64,000 bases of DNA from Bacillota bacterium. Lineage in GTDB: Bacteria; Bacillota; Clostridia; Christensenellales; CAG-138. Made by a program: the position numbers and the translations under genes. The stretch spans positions 1 through 64,000 of the forward strand of contig JAEWUO010000003.1 in assembly GCA_023459335.1 (NCBI GenBank). Direction: 5' to 3'. Below are positions 16,044 to 24,022 of this stretch, piece by piece; the first letter of the stretch is position 1; the number at the start of each line of letters is the position of its first letter. The notes below the pieces were generated by a model. That model did not search any database. It saw only the letters and a program-made list of their open reading frames with translations, and was not told where the DNA came from.

Positions 16044-17531
16044 TCAGTTGATATAGAACAGCACCGAAACGAACGCGAAGGCGCAAACCGCCGCGACCGC
16101 CAGCACATACAGGATGCGAGGAAACCGTTTTTCTTTTCCGCGGATATCGTCCAGCGCAATCCCCAGATAGATCGCTCCGACGATGCAGGTCGGCACCATG
16201 TATCGATAATCCATCGTACAGCCGAACGGGTATTTCAGATTAAACAGGATAAAGAATACGATCTGCAGCAGCCATAGCCCCGCAAGGGCAAACCGGTTGA
16301 GCGCGCTGATCCCCTTCCTTTTCAGCATGATATAGATCATGGCCGCCAGAGAAAACAGGATGAGGATCAGGTTCGCGAGAATGAACAGCATTGCCAGCTT
16401 GTCATGCTGACTGAAATCATACTCGCCAAAGATGGAACACTTCAGCGTGTAGATCCAGATTCGAAAATCATCGAACGGGCGGCAGAATTGCGGATTGAGG
16501 ATCTCGCCGACGGGAAAAGATAAAAACCGGCTGACGAAAGACTTGTCGCCGACATAGAGTTCGCTCGACAATGCGTCGCTGACATAAGTGAGCGGCTGTC
16601 CGAATTTGATATAGTTCCGAATCGGGTACCATAAGCCAAGCGGCGCGCACACCCCGAGAAAAGCCCCAAACTGTCCGAATAATTTTCCGGCGTTCTTTTC
16701 CTTGATCCTTCGAATCAGAACGATCAGGAAAAACGGCGCCGTGAAGAACGCGACCGTCGCGGCGGAAACCTTCGTCATCATCCCCAGGCCGATTGCCGCC
16801 GCAAGCAGCAGGATATTTTTCATCGTTGGATTATGATACCAGCGAATCGTATACAGTACGGCGATCATATAGAAAAGCAGCATCATCGCGTCGTTGTTGA
16901 TGCCGGAAGAGAGCAGGAAGAACGTCGGCTGAAACGCAAGGATCGCCAGCGTGATCGCGGTGGATCGTTTTGACAGCTCCATCTCCCTGCAGAGGCTTTG
17001 AATCACAAGAAGAAGAGAACAGGCAGCGAAACACGGTACGATTTTCGCCGACTCGAGCAGCGTCATCAGTTCTGTTTTCGGGCTCAATAAGGAGAACAGT
17101 TTTACGACGGCCGCTTCCAGAATATGCTGCAGCGGCGGATGATAAAACTGCAGCTGGTTGGTGTTCGGCAAAGCGCCGGTGGTGAGGATTGTATAGACGT
17201 AGTCCAGGTGTCCGAATTCGTTAAAGCCGAGTACGTCGTGCTGCCGGACCAGGAATGAAGTATAGAGCATGTAGTCGATGCGCATGACGAACCCTGCCAG
17301 GATGATCAGCGCGATCCTGATCTCCAGCCGGTCCCGCTTTTTTGCGAAGCCGGCGGCGGCGAACCCGACGGCAAGCATGGCGGCGCACCCCATCATCAGC
17401 ATCTGCATCCGGCTTGTTTTCATCGGAACGATCAGCGTAAAGAAGGCAAAGGCGGCAGCAATCAGAGCGATCGTCGCCGCATACGGCCAAAGGCCGCGGA
17501 AAATCACCGTTCCGCGCTCATTTTCTTTCAT
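16044..17531 (-). CDS. Polytopic membrane protein, GT39/ArnT-like glycosyltransferase (GT-C)
   Basis: 495 residues with about 11-12 hydrophobic helices. Helix 1 is at about 15-35, and a loop FNEFGHLDYVYTILTTGALP after helix 3 corresponds to the catalytic first external loop of GT-C enzymes, which carries acidic residues. YHPPLQHILEA and FQPTFFLLSSGINND are typical of the GT39/PMT-like superfamily. It would transfer a sugar from a polyprenyl-phosphate donor on the outer membrane face; donor and acceptor are unknown. A GAGGG site precedes the ATG. It stands alone between prfC and the TetR operon. Confidence 0.8.
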   Translation of the reverse strand: MKENERGTVIFRGLWPYAATIALIAAAFAFFTLIVPMKTSRMQMLMMGCAAMLAVGFAAAGFAKKRDRLEIRIALIILAGFVMRIDYMLYTSFLVRQHDVLGFNEFGHLDYVYTILTTGALPNTNQLQFYHPPLQHILEAAVVKLFSLLSPKTELMTLLESAKIVPCFAACSLLLVIQSLCREMELSKRSTAITLAILAFQPTFFLLSSGINNDAMMLLFYMIAVLYTIRWYHNPTMKNILLLAAAIGLGMMTKVSAATVAFFTAPFFLIVLIRRIKEKNAGKLFGQFGAFLGVCAPLGLWYPIRNYIKFGQPLTYVSDALSSELYVGDKSFVSRFLSFPVGEILNPQFCRPFDDFRIWIYTLKCSIFGEYDFSQHDKLAMLFILANLILILFSLAAMIYIMLKRKGISALNRFALAGLWLLQIVFFILFNLKYPFGCTMDYRYMVPTCIVGAIYLGIALDDIRGKEKRFPRILYVLAVAAVCAFAFVSVLFYIN

Positions 17532-17673
17532 AACACCCTCGCAAAACTCCCGATTTTATGAACGTGTTCCCTTGTTATGAACGTGCGAAGGAAGCAACCG
17601 TATTTTACAGGAACTATTATGTCAAACCCGCATGATATAAAGCAAGCGGGATTTCTGCCTCTCGTCGTTCCAG

Positions 17674-19263
17674 TCAGCTCACCGGCGCGATATCGAGGAA
17701 CTTTACGTCCTTGTTCTTTTCCTCCATGCGTCTTAAAGCCCATTCGTTCTTATAGAGCACCACGGGGCGCTGATACTGGTCCTCCAGATAGAGCGTGTCG
17801 GTATACGCAAGCATCGCTTTGTCAAAACGGTCCGTCACAATCCAGCGCGCGAGCTGATACGGCAGCTTTCGGATGGCGATCTCGGCGTTGTATTCGTTTT
17901 TCAGCCGGTATTCGAGCACCTCGAACTGCAGCGCGCCCGCCACGCCGATGGTATACGTTTCGGTGCCGAGATCCGGCTGCTTGAATACCTGGATCGCGCC
18001 TTCCTCTGCGATCTGTTTGATCCCTTTGAGAAACTGCTTGCGCTTGCCGGAATCGACCGCGCGCACCTCCGCGAAGTGCTCGGAAGGAAACATGGGTATC
18101 CCCTCGAACCGGAACGAGAGCTTCCCGCCGCAGAGCGTGTCCCCGATTAAGAAACAGCCCGGGTCGAACACGCCGATGATATCGCCGGCGTACGCTTCCT
18201 CCACGCTGATTCGCTCCTGCGCGAGAAACTGCTGGGACTGCGCGAGGCGGATCGGCTTATTTGTGCGCTGATGCACGACCTCCATGCCCTTCTCGAACTT
18301 TCCGGAACAAATGCGAAGAAACGCGATACGGTCGCGGTGCGCGGGGTCCATGTTCGCCTGAATCTTGAAAATGAATCCCGAAAAATCCGGATCGTCGGGC
18401 TCGACGCGCCCTTCGCTGTGCTGCTTTGCGGAGGGCGAAGGGGCCATTTCTATGAACGCCTCTAAAAACGGGCGCACGCCGAAGTTCGTGATCGCGCTGC
18501 CGAAGAACATGGGCGTCAGCTCTCCCGCACGAACCTTATCCATATCCAGCTCGTCGCCCGCGATTTCGAGCAGCTCGATTTCCTCAAGCAGCTTATCGTA
18601 GAGATGATCGCCCAATACCGCGCGAAAACGCGGATCGTTCCACTCGCCGGAGTCGGACACCGTCAATTCCTGGCCGTGACTTCCGCCTTCGAAAAGTTCG
18701 ATTCGTTTCGTCCTGCGGTCATAAACGCCTCGGAAGTCCCCGTCCACGCCGATCGGCCAGTTCATGGGGTAGGAACGGATGCCGAGCACGGACTCGATCT
18801 CCTCCATGAGCGAGAGCGGATTCTTGCAGAAGCGGTCGAGCTTGTTGACGAAGGTGAAGATCGGCACGCCGAACATCCGGCAGACGTGAAAAAGCTTTTT
18901 CGTCTGTTCCTCCACGCCCTTCGCGCCGTCGATGAGCATGACCGCGCTGTCCGCGGCGGTCAGCGTGCGGTAGGTGTCCTCGCTGAAATCCTGATGCCCC
19001 GGCGTGTCGAGAATGTTGATGCGGTATCCCTCGTAGTCGAAGTTGAGTACGCTGGACGTGACCGAAATGCCTCTCTGCTTCTCAATCTCCATCCAGTCGG
19101 ATACGGCGAATTTACTCGCTTTCCGTCCCTTGACCGTCCCGGCAAGACGTATGGCTCCTCCGAAGAGCAGCAGCTTTTCGGTCAGCGTGGTCTTGCCCGC
19201 GTCAGGATGCGAGATGATCGCGAACGTTTTTCTTCTGTTGACTTCTCTTGCGATGGTTTCCAT
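17674..19263 (-). CDS. prfC: Peptide chain release factor 3
   Basis: 529-residue GTPase that removes RF1/RF2 from the ribosome after termination. The G domain has SHPDAGKTT (18-26), EIEKQRGISVTSS (59-71), DTPGHQDF (86-93) and NKLDR (140-144). Domains II and III follow; the KQFLKGIKQIAEEGAIQVF segment and the C-terminal YQRPVVLYKNEWAL are RF3-specific. Length matches the family. The start has AAGGATTG upstream. Confidence 0.96.
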   Translation of the reverse strand: METIAREVNRRKTFAIISHPDAGKTTLTEKLLLFGGAIRLAGTVKGRKASKFAVSDWMEIEKQRGISVTSSVLNFDYEGYRINILDTPGHQDFSEDTYRTLTAADSAVMLIDGAKGVEEQTKKLFHVCRMFGVPIFTFVNKLDRFCKNPLSLMEEIESVLGIRSYPMNWPIGVDGDFRGVYDRRTKRIELFEGGSHGQELTVSDSGEWNDPRFRAVLGDHLYDKLLEEIELLEIAGDELDMDKVRAGELTPMFFGSAITNFGVRPFLEAFIEMAPSPSAKQHSEGRVEPDDPDFSGFIFKIQANMDPAHRDRIAFLRICSGKFEKGMEVVHQRTNKPIRLAQSQQFLAQERISVEEAYAGDIIGVFDPGCFLIGDTLCGGKLSFRFEGIPMFPSEHFAEVRAVDSGKRKQFLKGIKQIAEEGAIQVFKQPDLGTETYTIGVAGALQFEVLEYRLKNEYNAEIAIRKLPYQLARWIVTDRFDKAMLAYTDTLYLEDQYQRPVVLYKNEWALRRMEEKNKDVKFLDIAPVS

Positions 19264-19322
19264 CGTATCAATCCTTATCGTTATTTTGCGGGCGTCGTCC
19301 GATCAATGATTCAGGCGATCCA

Positions 19323-19357
19323 TAAAAAAGAACCCCGCCTTATACAAGACGGGGGTC
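19323..19357 (-). terminator. Terminator after tRNA-Ala
   Basis: Minus-strand CCCCGTCTTG / TAAGGCGGGG hairpin followed by TTCTTTTTT. Confidence 0.8.
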
Positions 19358-19366
19358 TTACTTGCC

Positions 19367-19442
19367 TGGTGGAGCATGGGGGATTCGAACCCCCGACCTC
19401 AACATTGCGAACGTTGCGCGCTACCAACTGTGCTAATGCCCC
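19367..19442 (-). tRNA. tRNA-Ala (anticodon CGC)
   Basis: Cloverleaf can be drawn fully: acceptor GGGGCAT/ATGCTCC (one G-U), D arm GCAC/GCGC with one A-C mismatch, anticodon stem CAACG/TGTTG with loop TTCGCAA, T arm GGGGG/CCCCC with loop TTCGAAT, and an encoded CCA end. The anticodon CGC reads GCG, a codon well used by the local genes. Confidence 0.95.
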
Positions 19443-19568
19443 AAGCCGCTTGATTATGATACAACAAGGAATATCAAAAAGCAAGTGCTTTTCGGCAAAT
19501 TTCTGATGTGGCTTTATCGTTCTGTTTGACAGACATTCAGCGGCAAAACGCACCGAATTCCATATGGA

Positions 19569-20105
19569 TTACTGTTTATCAGGCTCCTGTTTTTCCTCCT
19601 GCGGCGCCGGCTGTACGGCGGGTTCCGGCTGCGGCGGCGTGTCCTGCTTTTTCTTTGCGGAGGACGCCGCATACTGCGAAAGATCGGCCGGGGATTGCGG
19701 CGCGGGTTCGGCGGCGGGTTTCTTTTCGCTGCGCTTGAACAGGGCCGCGAGCAGATAAAGAAACGGCAGAGCCATCGCCGCGATATATTTCCAGTAAATC
19801 CTGAGCGGTTCGCTCGTAAGCAGACTGATCACCAGCGGCACCGCCGCGATGGCGAGCAGGATCAGACCGAGGATGCGGCAGCGTTTCAGGTTTTTGCTCA
19901 CCAGTCCGAAGATGCCCGCAAGGAAACCGAGCGCGCCGCCGATGATCAGAAACACCGCGTCCATCGCGGTTGAAAACGTAACGCTGCCGTTCGCTTTTGA
20001 AATCATGTAGATCGCAAAAGCGATCATGCCAAGCCCCAGAACGAGATAGATCCAGCTCATCACGAGCAGGAACGAAGCCGCGCGGGGTTTTTTCTGCTGT
20101 TCCAT
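19569..20105 (-). CDS. Four-helix membrane protein with proline-rich tail
   Basis: 178-residue protein of unknown function. Four hydrophobic helices (about 10-33, 45-67, 75-95, 103-123) are followed by a cytoplasmic tail rich in Pro, Gln, Ala and Glu (from about 125 to the end, e.g. PPQPEPAVQPAPQEE). Small tetraspanning proteins of this kind are common in Clostridia and not assigned. An AAGGGG site precedes the ATG; a 21-base gap separates it from the oxidoreductase gene upstream, so the two may be cotranscribed. Confidence 0.75.
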   Translation of the reverse strand: MEQQKKPRAASFLLVMSWIYLVLGLGMIAFAIYMISKANGSVTFSTAMDAVFLIIGGALGFLAGIFGLVSKNLKRCRILGLILLAIAAVPLVISLLTSEPLRIYWKYIAAMALPFLYLLAALFKRSEKKPAAEPAPQSPADLSQYAASSAKKKQDTPPQPEPAVQPAPQEEKQEPDKQ

Positions 20106-20126
20106 ACTGGTTCCCCTTTCAGTCTG

Positions 20127-21380
20127 TTAACCGATGTTGCGGATGGCAACGACGGTATGGTTCTTTCTGGATTCCTCCGCTGCAAAGCAGATCAGGTGGC
20201 TCTGGATCGCGTCGCGGATCGTGCTCGACACCGCGCTCTCGTCGCCTGATTCCATGCGCACGAACGCCGCGATGAGGCCCATATCCCCGCCGCCGTGCCC
20301 GTCTCCCATGCCGCCCGGCGGGGGAAATTCGCTCGTACGGACGGAACCGTCCCGAAAGTTCGTCACCTCGATCGTCTCGTCCGACATCTTGGCGCGGATC
20401 TCGCCGTGCGAACCCATGATGTGAATCGTCCGTCCGTGCCGGAAGTCCGTAAACGCGGAGACGGTCATCGTCGCCGTCACACCGCCTTCGAATTCCAGCA
20501 CTGTGGACTGGTGGTCGACTACGTCGTTGTCGCAGCGGTAAACGCAGCGGCCGTACGGCCCTTCCCGCAGGGCTTTCATCCGCCCCGCCATGCTGATATC
20601 ATCCGAGATCGCCGAGACCGGCCAGCCGGTGAGAAACGGAATCAGATAGAGCCGCGTTGCGCTGTACGGGCATGTGGCAGCCACTTTGCACTCGAGACAG
20701 CGTTCCGCGCTGCCCTCCGGCGCGTTCTCCGCTGTAAAGTGCTTAAGACTGCCGAAGGAGGCGACGCGCAGGCAGTCCTTGCCTACGAGATACAGGAGAA
20801 TATCCGCGTCGTGGCAGCTCTTGGCGAGGATCATGGGGCTCGTCTCGTCTTCCCGCCGCCAGTTGCCGCGCACAAAGCTGTGCGCCATATGCCAATATCC
20901 GATGTTTTCGCTGTGTGTGATGTTGACGACGTCCCCGATCTCGCCGCTGTCTATGATCGCCTTGAGCGTCATGAAAAAGCGCGTATACCGAAGAACATGG
21001 CACACCGCCGCGCGCCTGCCCGTGCGAAGCGACGTTTCGTAAATGCGCCTGAGTTCCGCTTCCGTCTTCGCGATGGGCTTTTCGAGCAGTACGTCGTAAC
21101 CTTTTTCCATGGCAAGACACGCGGGGTCCACGTGCTGGTTATCCTGCGTCGCGACGAGCACCGCGTCCGCTTTAATCCCCGCCGAGAGCGCCTCCCGCCA
21201 GTCGAGGAAGACGGCGTCTGTCGGCACGCCGTATCGCGCGGCAAATGCGTTTCTTCGCGCTTCGCGGGGTTCCGCAACGCCGGCGATTTTGAGCTGATCC
21301 GGCGCATAGAGGGCGAACGGTGCGTAGGCATCCATGCCTCGCGCGCCCGCGCCGAGAACGATCATGCGAACGGGGTTCAT
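20127..21380 (-). CDS. Gfo/Idh/MocA-family oxidoreductase
   Basis: 417-residue NAD(P)-dependent oxidoreductase, probably acting on a sugar or cyclitol. The N-terminal Rossmann fold begins VLGAGARGMDAYAPFA, the EKPIAKTEAEL motif holds the conserved lysine, and the C-terminal domain has GKDCLRVASFGSLKHF and GGVTATMTVSAF. A four-cysteine insertion (RCLECKVAATCPYSATRLY, about residue 230) marks a subgroup common in Firmicutes and may bind a structural metal. Start MNPVRMIVLG at 21380 follows AAAGGA by 9 bases. Confidence 0.88.
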   Translation of the reverse strand: MNPVRMIVLGAGARGMDAYAPFALYAPDQLKIAGVAEPREARRNAFAARYGVPTDAVFLDWREALSAGIKADAVLVATQDNQHVDPACLAMEKGYDVLLEKPIAKTEAELRRIYETSLRTGRRAAVCHVLRYTRFFMTLKAIIDSGEIGDVVNITHSENIGYWHMAHSFVRGNWRREDETSPMILAKSCHDADILLYLVGKDCLRVASFGSLKHFTAENAPEGSAERCLECKVAATCPYSATRLYLIPFLTGWPVSAISDDISMAGRMKALREGPYGRCVYRCDNDVVDHQSTVLEFEGGVTATMTVSAFTDFRHGRTIHIMGSHGEIRAKMSDETIEVTNFRDGSVRTSEFPPPGGMGDGHGGGDMGLIAAFVRMESGDESAVSSTIRDAIQSHLICFAAEESRKNHTVVAIRNIG

Positions 21381-21486
21381 ACGAATGATTCCTTTCAAAG
21401 CGCATCAATGCCGAGCAGCTTGTGTACACAAGCCGTCTGCATTCAGTTTAGCACGATGCGGGGGAAATGCAAGGCGGTAAGGCTGC

Positions 21487-21515
21487 AAAAAATCCGGCAT
21501 ATTTGCTATGCCGGA
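21487..21515 (-). terminator. Terminator after the small membrane protein gene
   Basis: Minus-strand ATCCGGCATA-GCAAA-TATGCCGGAT hairpin followed by TTTTT. Confidence 0.85.
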
Positions 21516-21533
21516 TGATCGTTGCGCTTTTTG

Positions 21534-21782
21534 TTATACGAGATCGTTCCTGCGGACTTTTCCGGATGCCTCTCGAGCCAGCGGCAGACCGACAACATAG
21601 ATTAATCCGATGATGTTGAAAAAGAACCCTGTGAAGAAGTAGCCGCGATAGCCTTTTTTGCCCGCCAGCTTCGCGGTCAGGATGCCGTAAATAATCATCG
21701 GAACCAGTGCAAGAAGGCTGATCCAGATACCGTAGCTTGTGAAAAATGACTGAATCGTCTGGAGCGAGGTGTTGATGTCCAT
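21534..21782 (-). CDS. Small two-helix membrane protein
   Basis: 82-residue protein. The first helix is at about 17-38, then a basic loop KLAGKKGYRGYFFTGF, then a second helix at about 50-66. The KKGYxGYFFTGFFFNIIGLI pattern is found in small putative membrane proteins associated with cell-envelope genes in Clostridia; function unknown. AGGGAGG precedes the ATG and the gene has its own terminator. Confidence 0.75.
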   Translation of the reverse strand: MDINTSLQTIQSFFTSYGIWISLLALVPMIIYGILTAKLAGKKGYRGYFFTGFFFNIIGLIYVVGLPLAREASGKVRRNDLV

Positions 21783-21953
21783 TTCGGTTCCTCCCTGTTT
21801 TTTTCTTACATCATAGTCAAATTTCCCAATCCGGTCAACTGTTTGTTACGCCGTAACGCATTGGCATTTGATATGCTGTTAGCAGAATATAGTGATCATC
21901 AAAATTAAAATACTATCCTTTCCAGCATGCTGCGACCGGTTCTATTCATACGG

Positions 21954-22493
21954 CTATTCATTGAGCGCATGTTCCCTTTTTAGCTTGCGCCGTTTGAGCA
22001 GCAGCTGAATGATGCCATACGACAGAAATGCGAGAAAAAACGGATGAAAAACGCCGATGAACGCCTCGATTGCGCGCGCACCGTCTTCCAGCACCTTCGG
22101 CAGATAGAGCGCGGTATACATCACGCTGAGGCCTTCGAACACCCCGATCAACGCGAGGATCCGGTCGAGGTGACGGATTCGGCAGCCGTAATCGGAATAT
22201 AGATCGAACGTGCCGAGGCTTTTCTTTTTCCGAAAATAGACCCAGCGCATGATGGCCCCTATGGGTTCCGCGCCGGAGCCCTCGATAAAACGGATGTATT
22301 GTTCGCTCTGCGCGTGCGTCGGGAGGTTTTCCAGTAGCTCGAGCCGCACGGTATACTCCACCGGCTCACGCTCTTCAAACGTATAACTGCAAAAGCCGAC
22401 GGAAGCGAGCGCAATTACCTGCGCCGCCATCTCGTTCAACCAGCGTTCTTCCTGCAGGTTGCAGTTATTCTTCCAGCGCGAACCGGGCCGCAC
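21954..22493 (-). CDS. DUF2812-domain membrane protein
   Basis: 179 residues with a DUF2812 domain (about 15-120): EERWLNEMAAQ, then FEEREPVEYTVRLELLENLP and IMRWVYFRKK, followed by two membrane helices (about 108-128 and 140-160) and a basic tail. Most DUF2812 genes follow a PadR regulator gene; none is present here. The frame overlaps the 3' end of the racemase gene by 28 bases. GTG at 22491-22493 keeps the whole domain but has no clear ribosome binding site; TTG at about 22439 with AGGAAG upstream would shorten it. The usual MxK..RPFW start is missing, so the N-terminus may have been rearranged. Confidence 0.65.
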   Translation of the reverse strand: MRPGSRWKNNCNLQEERWLNEMAAQVIALASVGFCSYTFEEREPVEYTVRLELLENLPTHAQSEQYIRFIEGSGAEPIGAIMRWVYFRKKKSLGTFDLYSDYGCRIRHLDRILALIGVFEGLSVMYTALYLPKVLEDGARAIEAFIGVFHPFFLAFLSYGIIQLLLKRRKLKREHALNE

Positions 22494-23157
22494 GTTTCGC
22501 GTGGATCACCGTCGTATCGAAGAGCGGGAGTCTTACATCCGCCTGAGAAACGATCAGCCCCAGTTCCGTACAGCCCAGCAGGATTCCCTGCGCGCCGCGG
22601 CTGACGAGGCCGCCGATGATACGCAGGTATTCCGAGCGCGATTCTTCTTTGACGATGCCGAGGCAAAGTTCCTCAAAGATTACACGGTTGACCAGATCGA
22701 TGTCGTCCCCTTCCGGTATCAGCACTTCTATGCCGTGCGCGGTCAGCCGATCACGGTAAAAATCCTGCGTCATGGTGTATTTCGTGCCTAAGAGCCCGAC
22801 TCGGGTTACACCGTCGGCAAGCAGAGCGTCCGCCGCCGCTTCGGCGATATGCAGAAGCGGAACGCGGATGCGCGCCTGAACCTGCGGGGCGACCTTATGC
22901 AGCGTGTTTGTGCAGATCAAAACGCAGTCCGCCCCCGCGCGTTCCAGCCGCTGCGCGACGCCGCCGAGCAGGTCCGCCGCCTGTTCCCAATCGCCCGCGG
23001 ACATCAGCGCCTCCACCTCATAAAAATCGACGCTGTAGAGCAGCAGTTTCGCGGAATGCAGACCGCCAAGGCGGTCTTTCGCCGTTTCGTTGAGCAGCTG
23101 GTAATATGTAATCGTACTTTCCCAGCTCATGCCGCCGATCAGTCCAATCGTCTTCAC
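22465..23157 (-). CDS. Aspartate/glutamate racemase-family protein
   Basis: 230-residue cofactor-independent racemase. GLIGGMSWESTITYY is the typical opening, and the two catalytic cysteines lie in ICTNTLH (about 82) and LGCTELGL (about 197). The EEL...VKEESR region fits the aspartate racemase (YgeA/RacD) branch rather than MurI. The product would be D-Asp or another D-amino acid. GTG at 23155-23157 overlaps the stop of the upstream GNAT gene (GTGA), with GGAGG 7 bases before it. Confidence 0.9.
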   Translation of the reverse strand: MKTIGLIGGMSWESTITYYQLLNETAKDRLGGLHSAKLLLYSVDFYEVEALMSAGDWEQAADLLGGVAQRLERAGADCVLICTNTLHKVAPQVQARIRVPLLHIAEAAADALLADGVTRVGLLGTKYTMTQDFYRDRLTAHGIEVLIPEGDDIDLVNRVIFEELCLGIVKEESRSEYLRIIGGLVSRGAQGILLGCTELGLIVSQADVRLPLFDTTVIHAKRAARFALEE

Positions 23158-23672
23158 GCCTGTTCCTCCCACTTTTCATTTGTTTGCGCCGCACGCGCCG
23201 TGCCGGACAGCCGTTCCAGCGCATCGCCGGAAACGCGGTAGATCGTCCAGTCGTCCAGCGGAACCGCGCCAAGCGAACGGTAAAAATCGATGCTCGGTTG
23301 GTTCCAGTCAAGGCACGCCCACTCAAGCCTGCCGCAGCCGCGTTCCCGCGCGATCTGCGCGAGACGGGAAAGGATCGCCTTGCCGTATCCCCTGCCACGG
23401 TATTCCGGAAGCACGAACAGGTCCTCCAGATAGATTCCGGCTTTTCCAAGAAAGGTTGAGAAGTTATGAAAGTAGAGCGCGAAGCCGACTTCTTTTCCGT
23501 CCTCCAAAATGAAGAACGCCTCCGCGACATGTTTCTCAAACAGCCACTCGCGCAGCAGTTTCTCCGTTGCGCACACCTGATCGAGCATCTTCTCATATTC
23601 CGCGAGCGCGCGGATGAATCTTAAAAGAAGCGCGGCGTCCTTATCTTCGGCAAAACGAAACGAAGCTGACAT
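23154..23672 (-). CDS. GNAT-family N-acetyltransferase (diamine acetyltransferase-like)
   Basis: 172-residue GNAT of the spermidine/diamine acetyltransferase type: EYEKMLDQVCATEKLL, YLEDLFVLPEYRGRGYGKAIL (CoA loop R/GxxGxG, about 81-101) and LEWACLDWNQPSIDFYRSLGA match that group closely. It probably acetylates a small amine, but polyamine specificity is inferred from similarity. First gene of a coupled operon with the racemase and the DUF2812 protein. Confidence 0.85.
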   Translation of the reverse strand: MSASFRFAEDKDAALLLRFIRALAEYEKMLDQVCATEKLLREWLFEKHVAEAFFILEDGKEVGFALYFHNFSTFLGKAGIYLEDLFVLPEYRGRGYGKAILSRLAQIARERGCGRLEWACLDWNQPSIDFYRSLGAVPLDDWTIYRVSGDALERLSGTARAAQTNEKWEEQA

Positions 23673-23725
23673 AGGTCTCCTTCAACTGATACGGTATGTT
23701 TTCCTTGTGTTTTCTGCTTTATATG

Positions 23726-23757
23726 AAAAAAGCCGGTTACGTATGTAAACGGCTTTT
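23726..23757 (-). terminator. Terminator after tRNA-Arg
   Basis: Minus-strand AAAGCCG / CGGCTTT hairpin with an extended inner stem TTAC/GTAA, followed by six T. Confidence 0.85.
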
Positions 23758-23768
23758 CGATTTGATAC

Positions 23769-23844
23769 TGGCGCGCCTGGCAGGATTTGAACCTGCGACC
23801 TACCGGTTCGTAGCCGGGCACTCTATCCACTGAGCTACAAGCGC
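23769..23844 (-). tRNA. tRNA-Arg (anticodon ACG)
   Basis: Acceptor GCGCTTG/CAGGCGC, D arm GCTC/GAGT, anticodon loop CTACGAA with anticodon ACG (read as ICG), T arm GCAGG/CCTGC, discriminator G and encoded CCA. It decodes CGU/CGC/CGA. Confidence 0.96.
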
Positions 23845-23868
23845 ATGCCATACCTTTCGTGCTTGCTT

Positions 23869-23897
23869 ATTCTAACTACTCTCGGATAAATTGTCAA
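23869..23897 (-). promoter_or_regulatory. Promoter of tRNA-Arg
   Basis: Minus-strand TTGACA, 17 bp, TAGAAT, placing the transcript start about 18 bases before the mature tRNA. Confidence 0.75.
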
Positions 23898-24022
23898 GCC
23901 TTGTACGATAATTCTTATGCCGACGCAGGATGATTTCGCCTTGCTTTTTCAGCGTTTTGTACGAACTGGTTTTGTTTCCGATGTTCGTCGGTTTGCGGTT
24001 CCCTCAAACAATCAACGGATTT

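Noticed and set aside
17556..17585. Direct repeat TTATGAACGTG in the leader of the GT-C-like gene
   Set aside because: Two 11-bp copies 19 bp apart, with no symmetry or clear promoter relation; could be chance.
22440..22493. PadR regulator upstream of the DUF2812 gene
   Set aside because: The upstream gene is a racemase; no PadR-type winged helix is encoded nearby.
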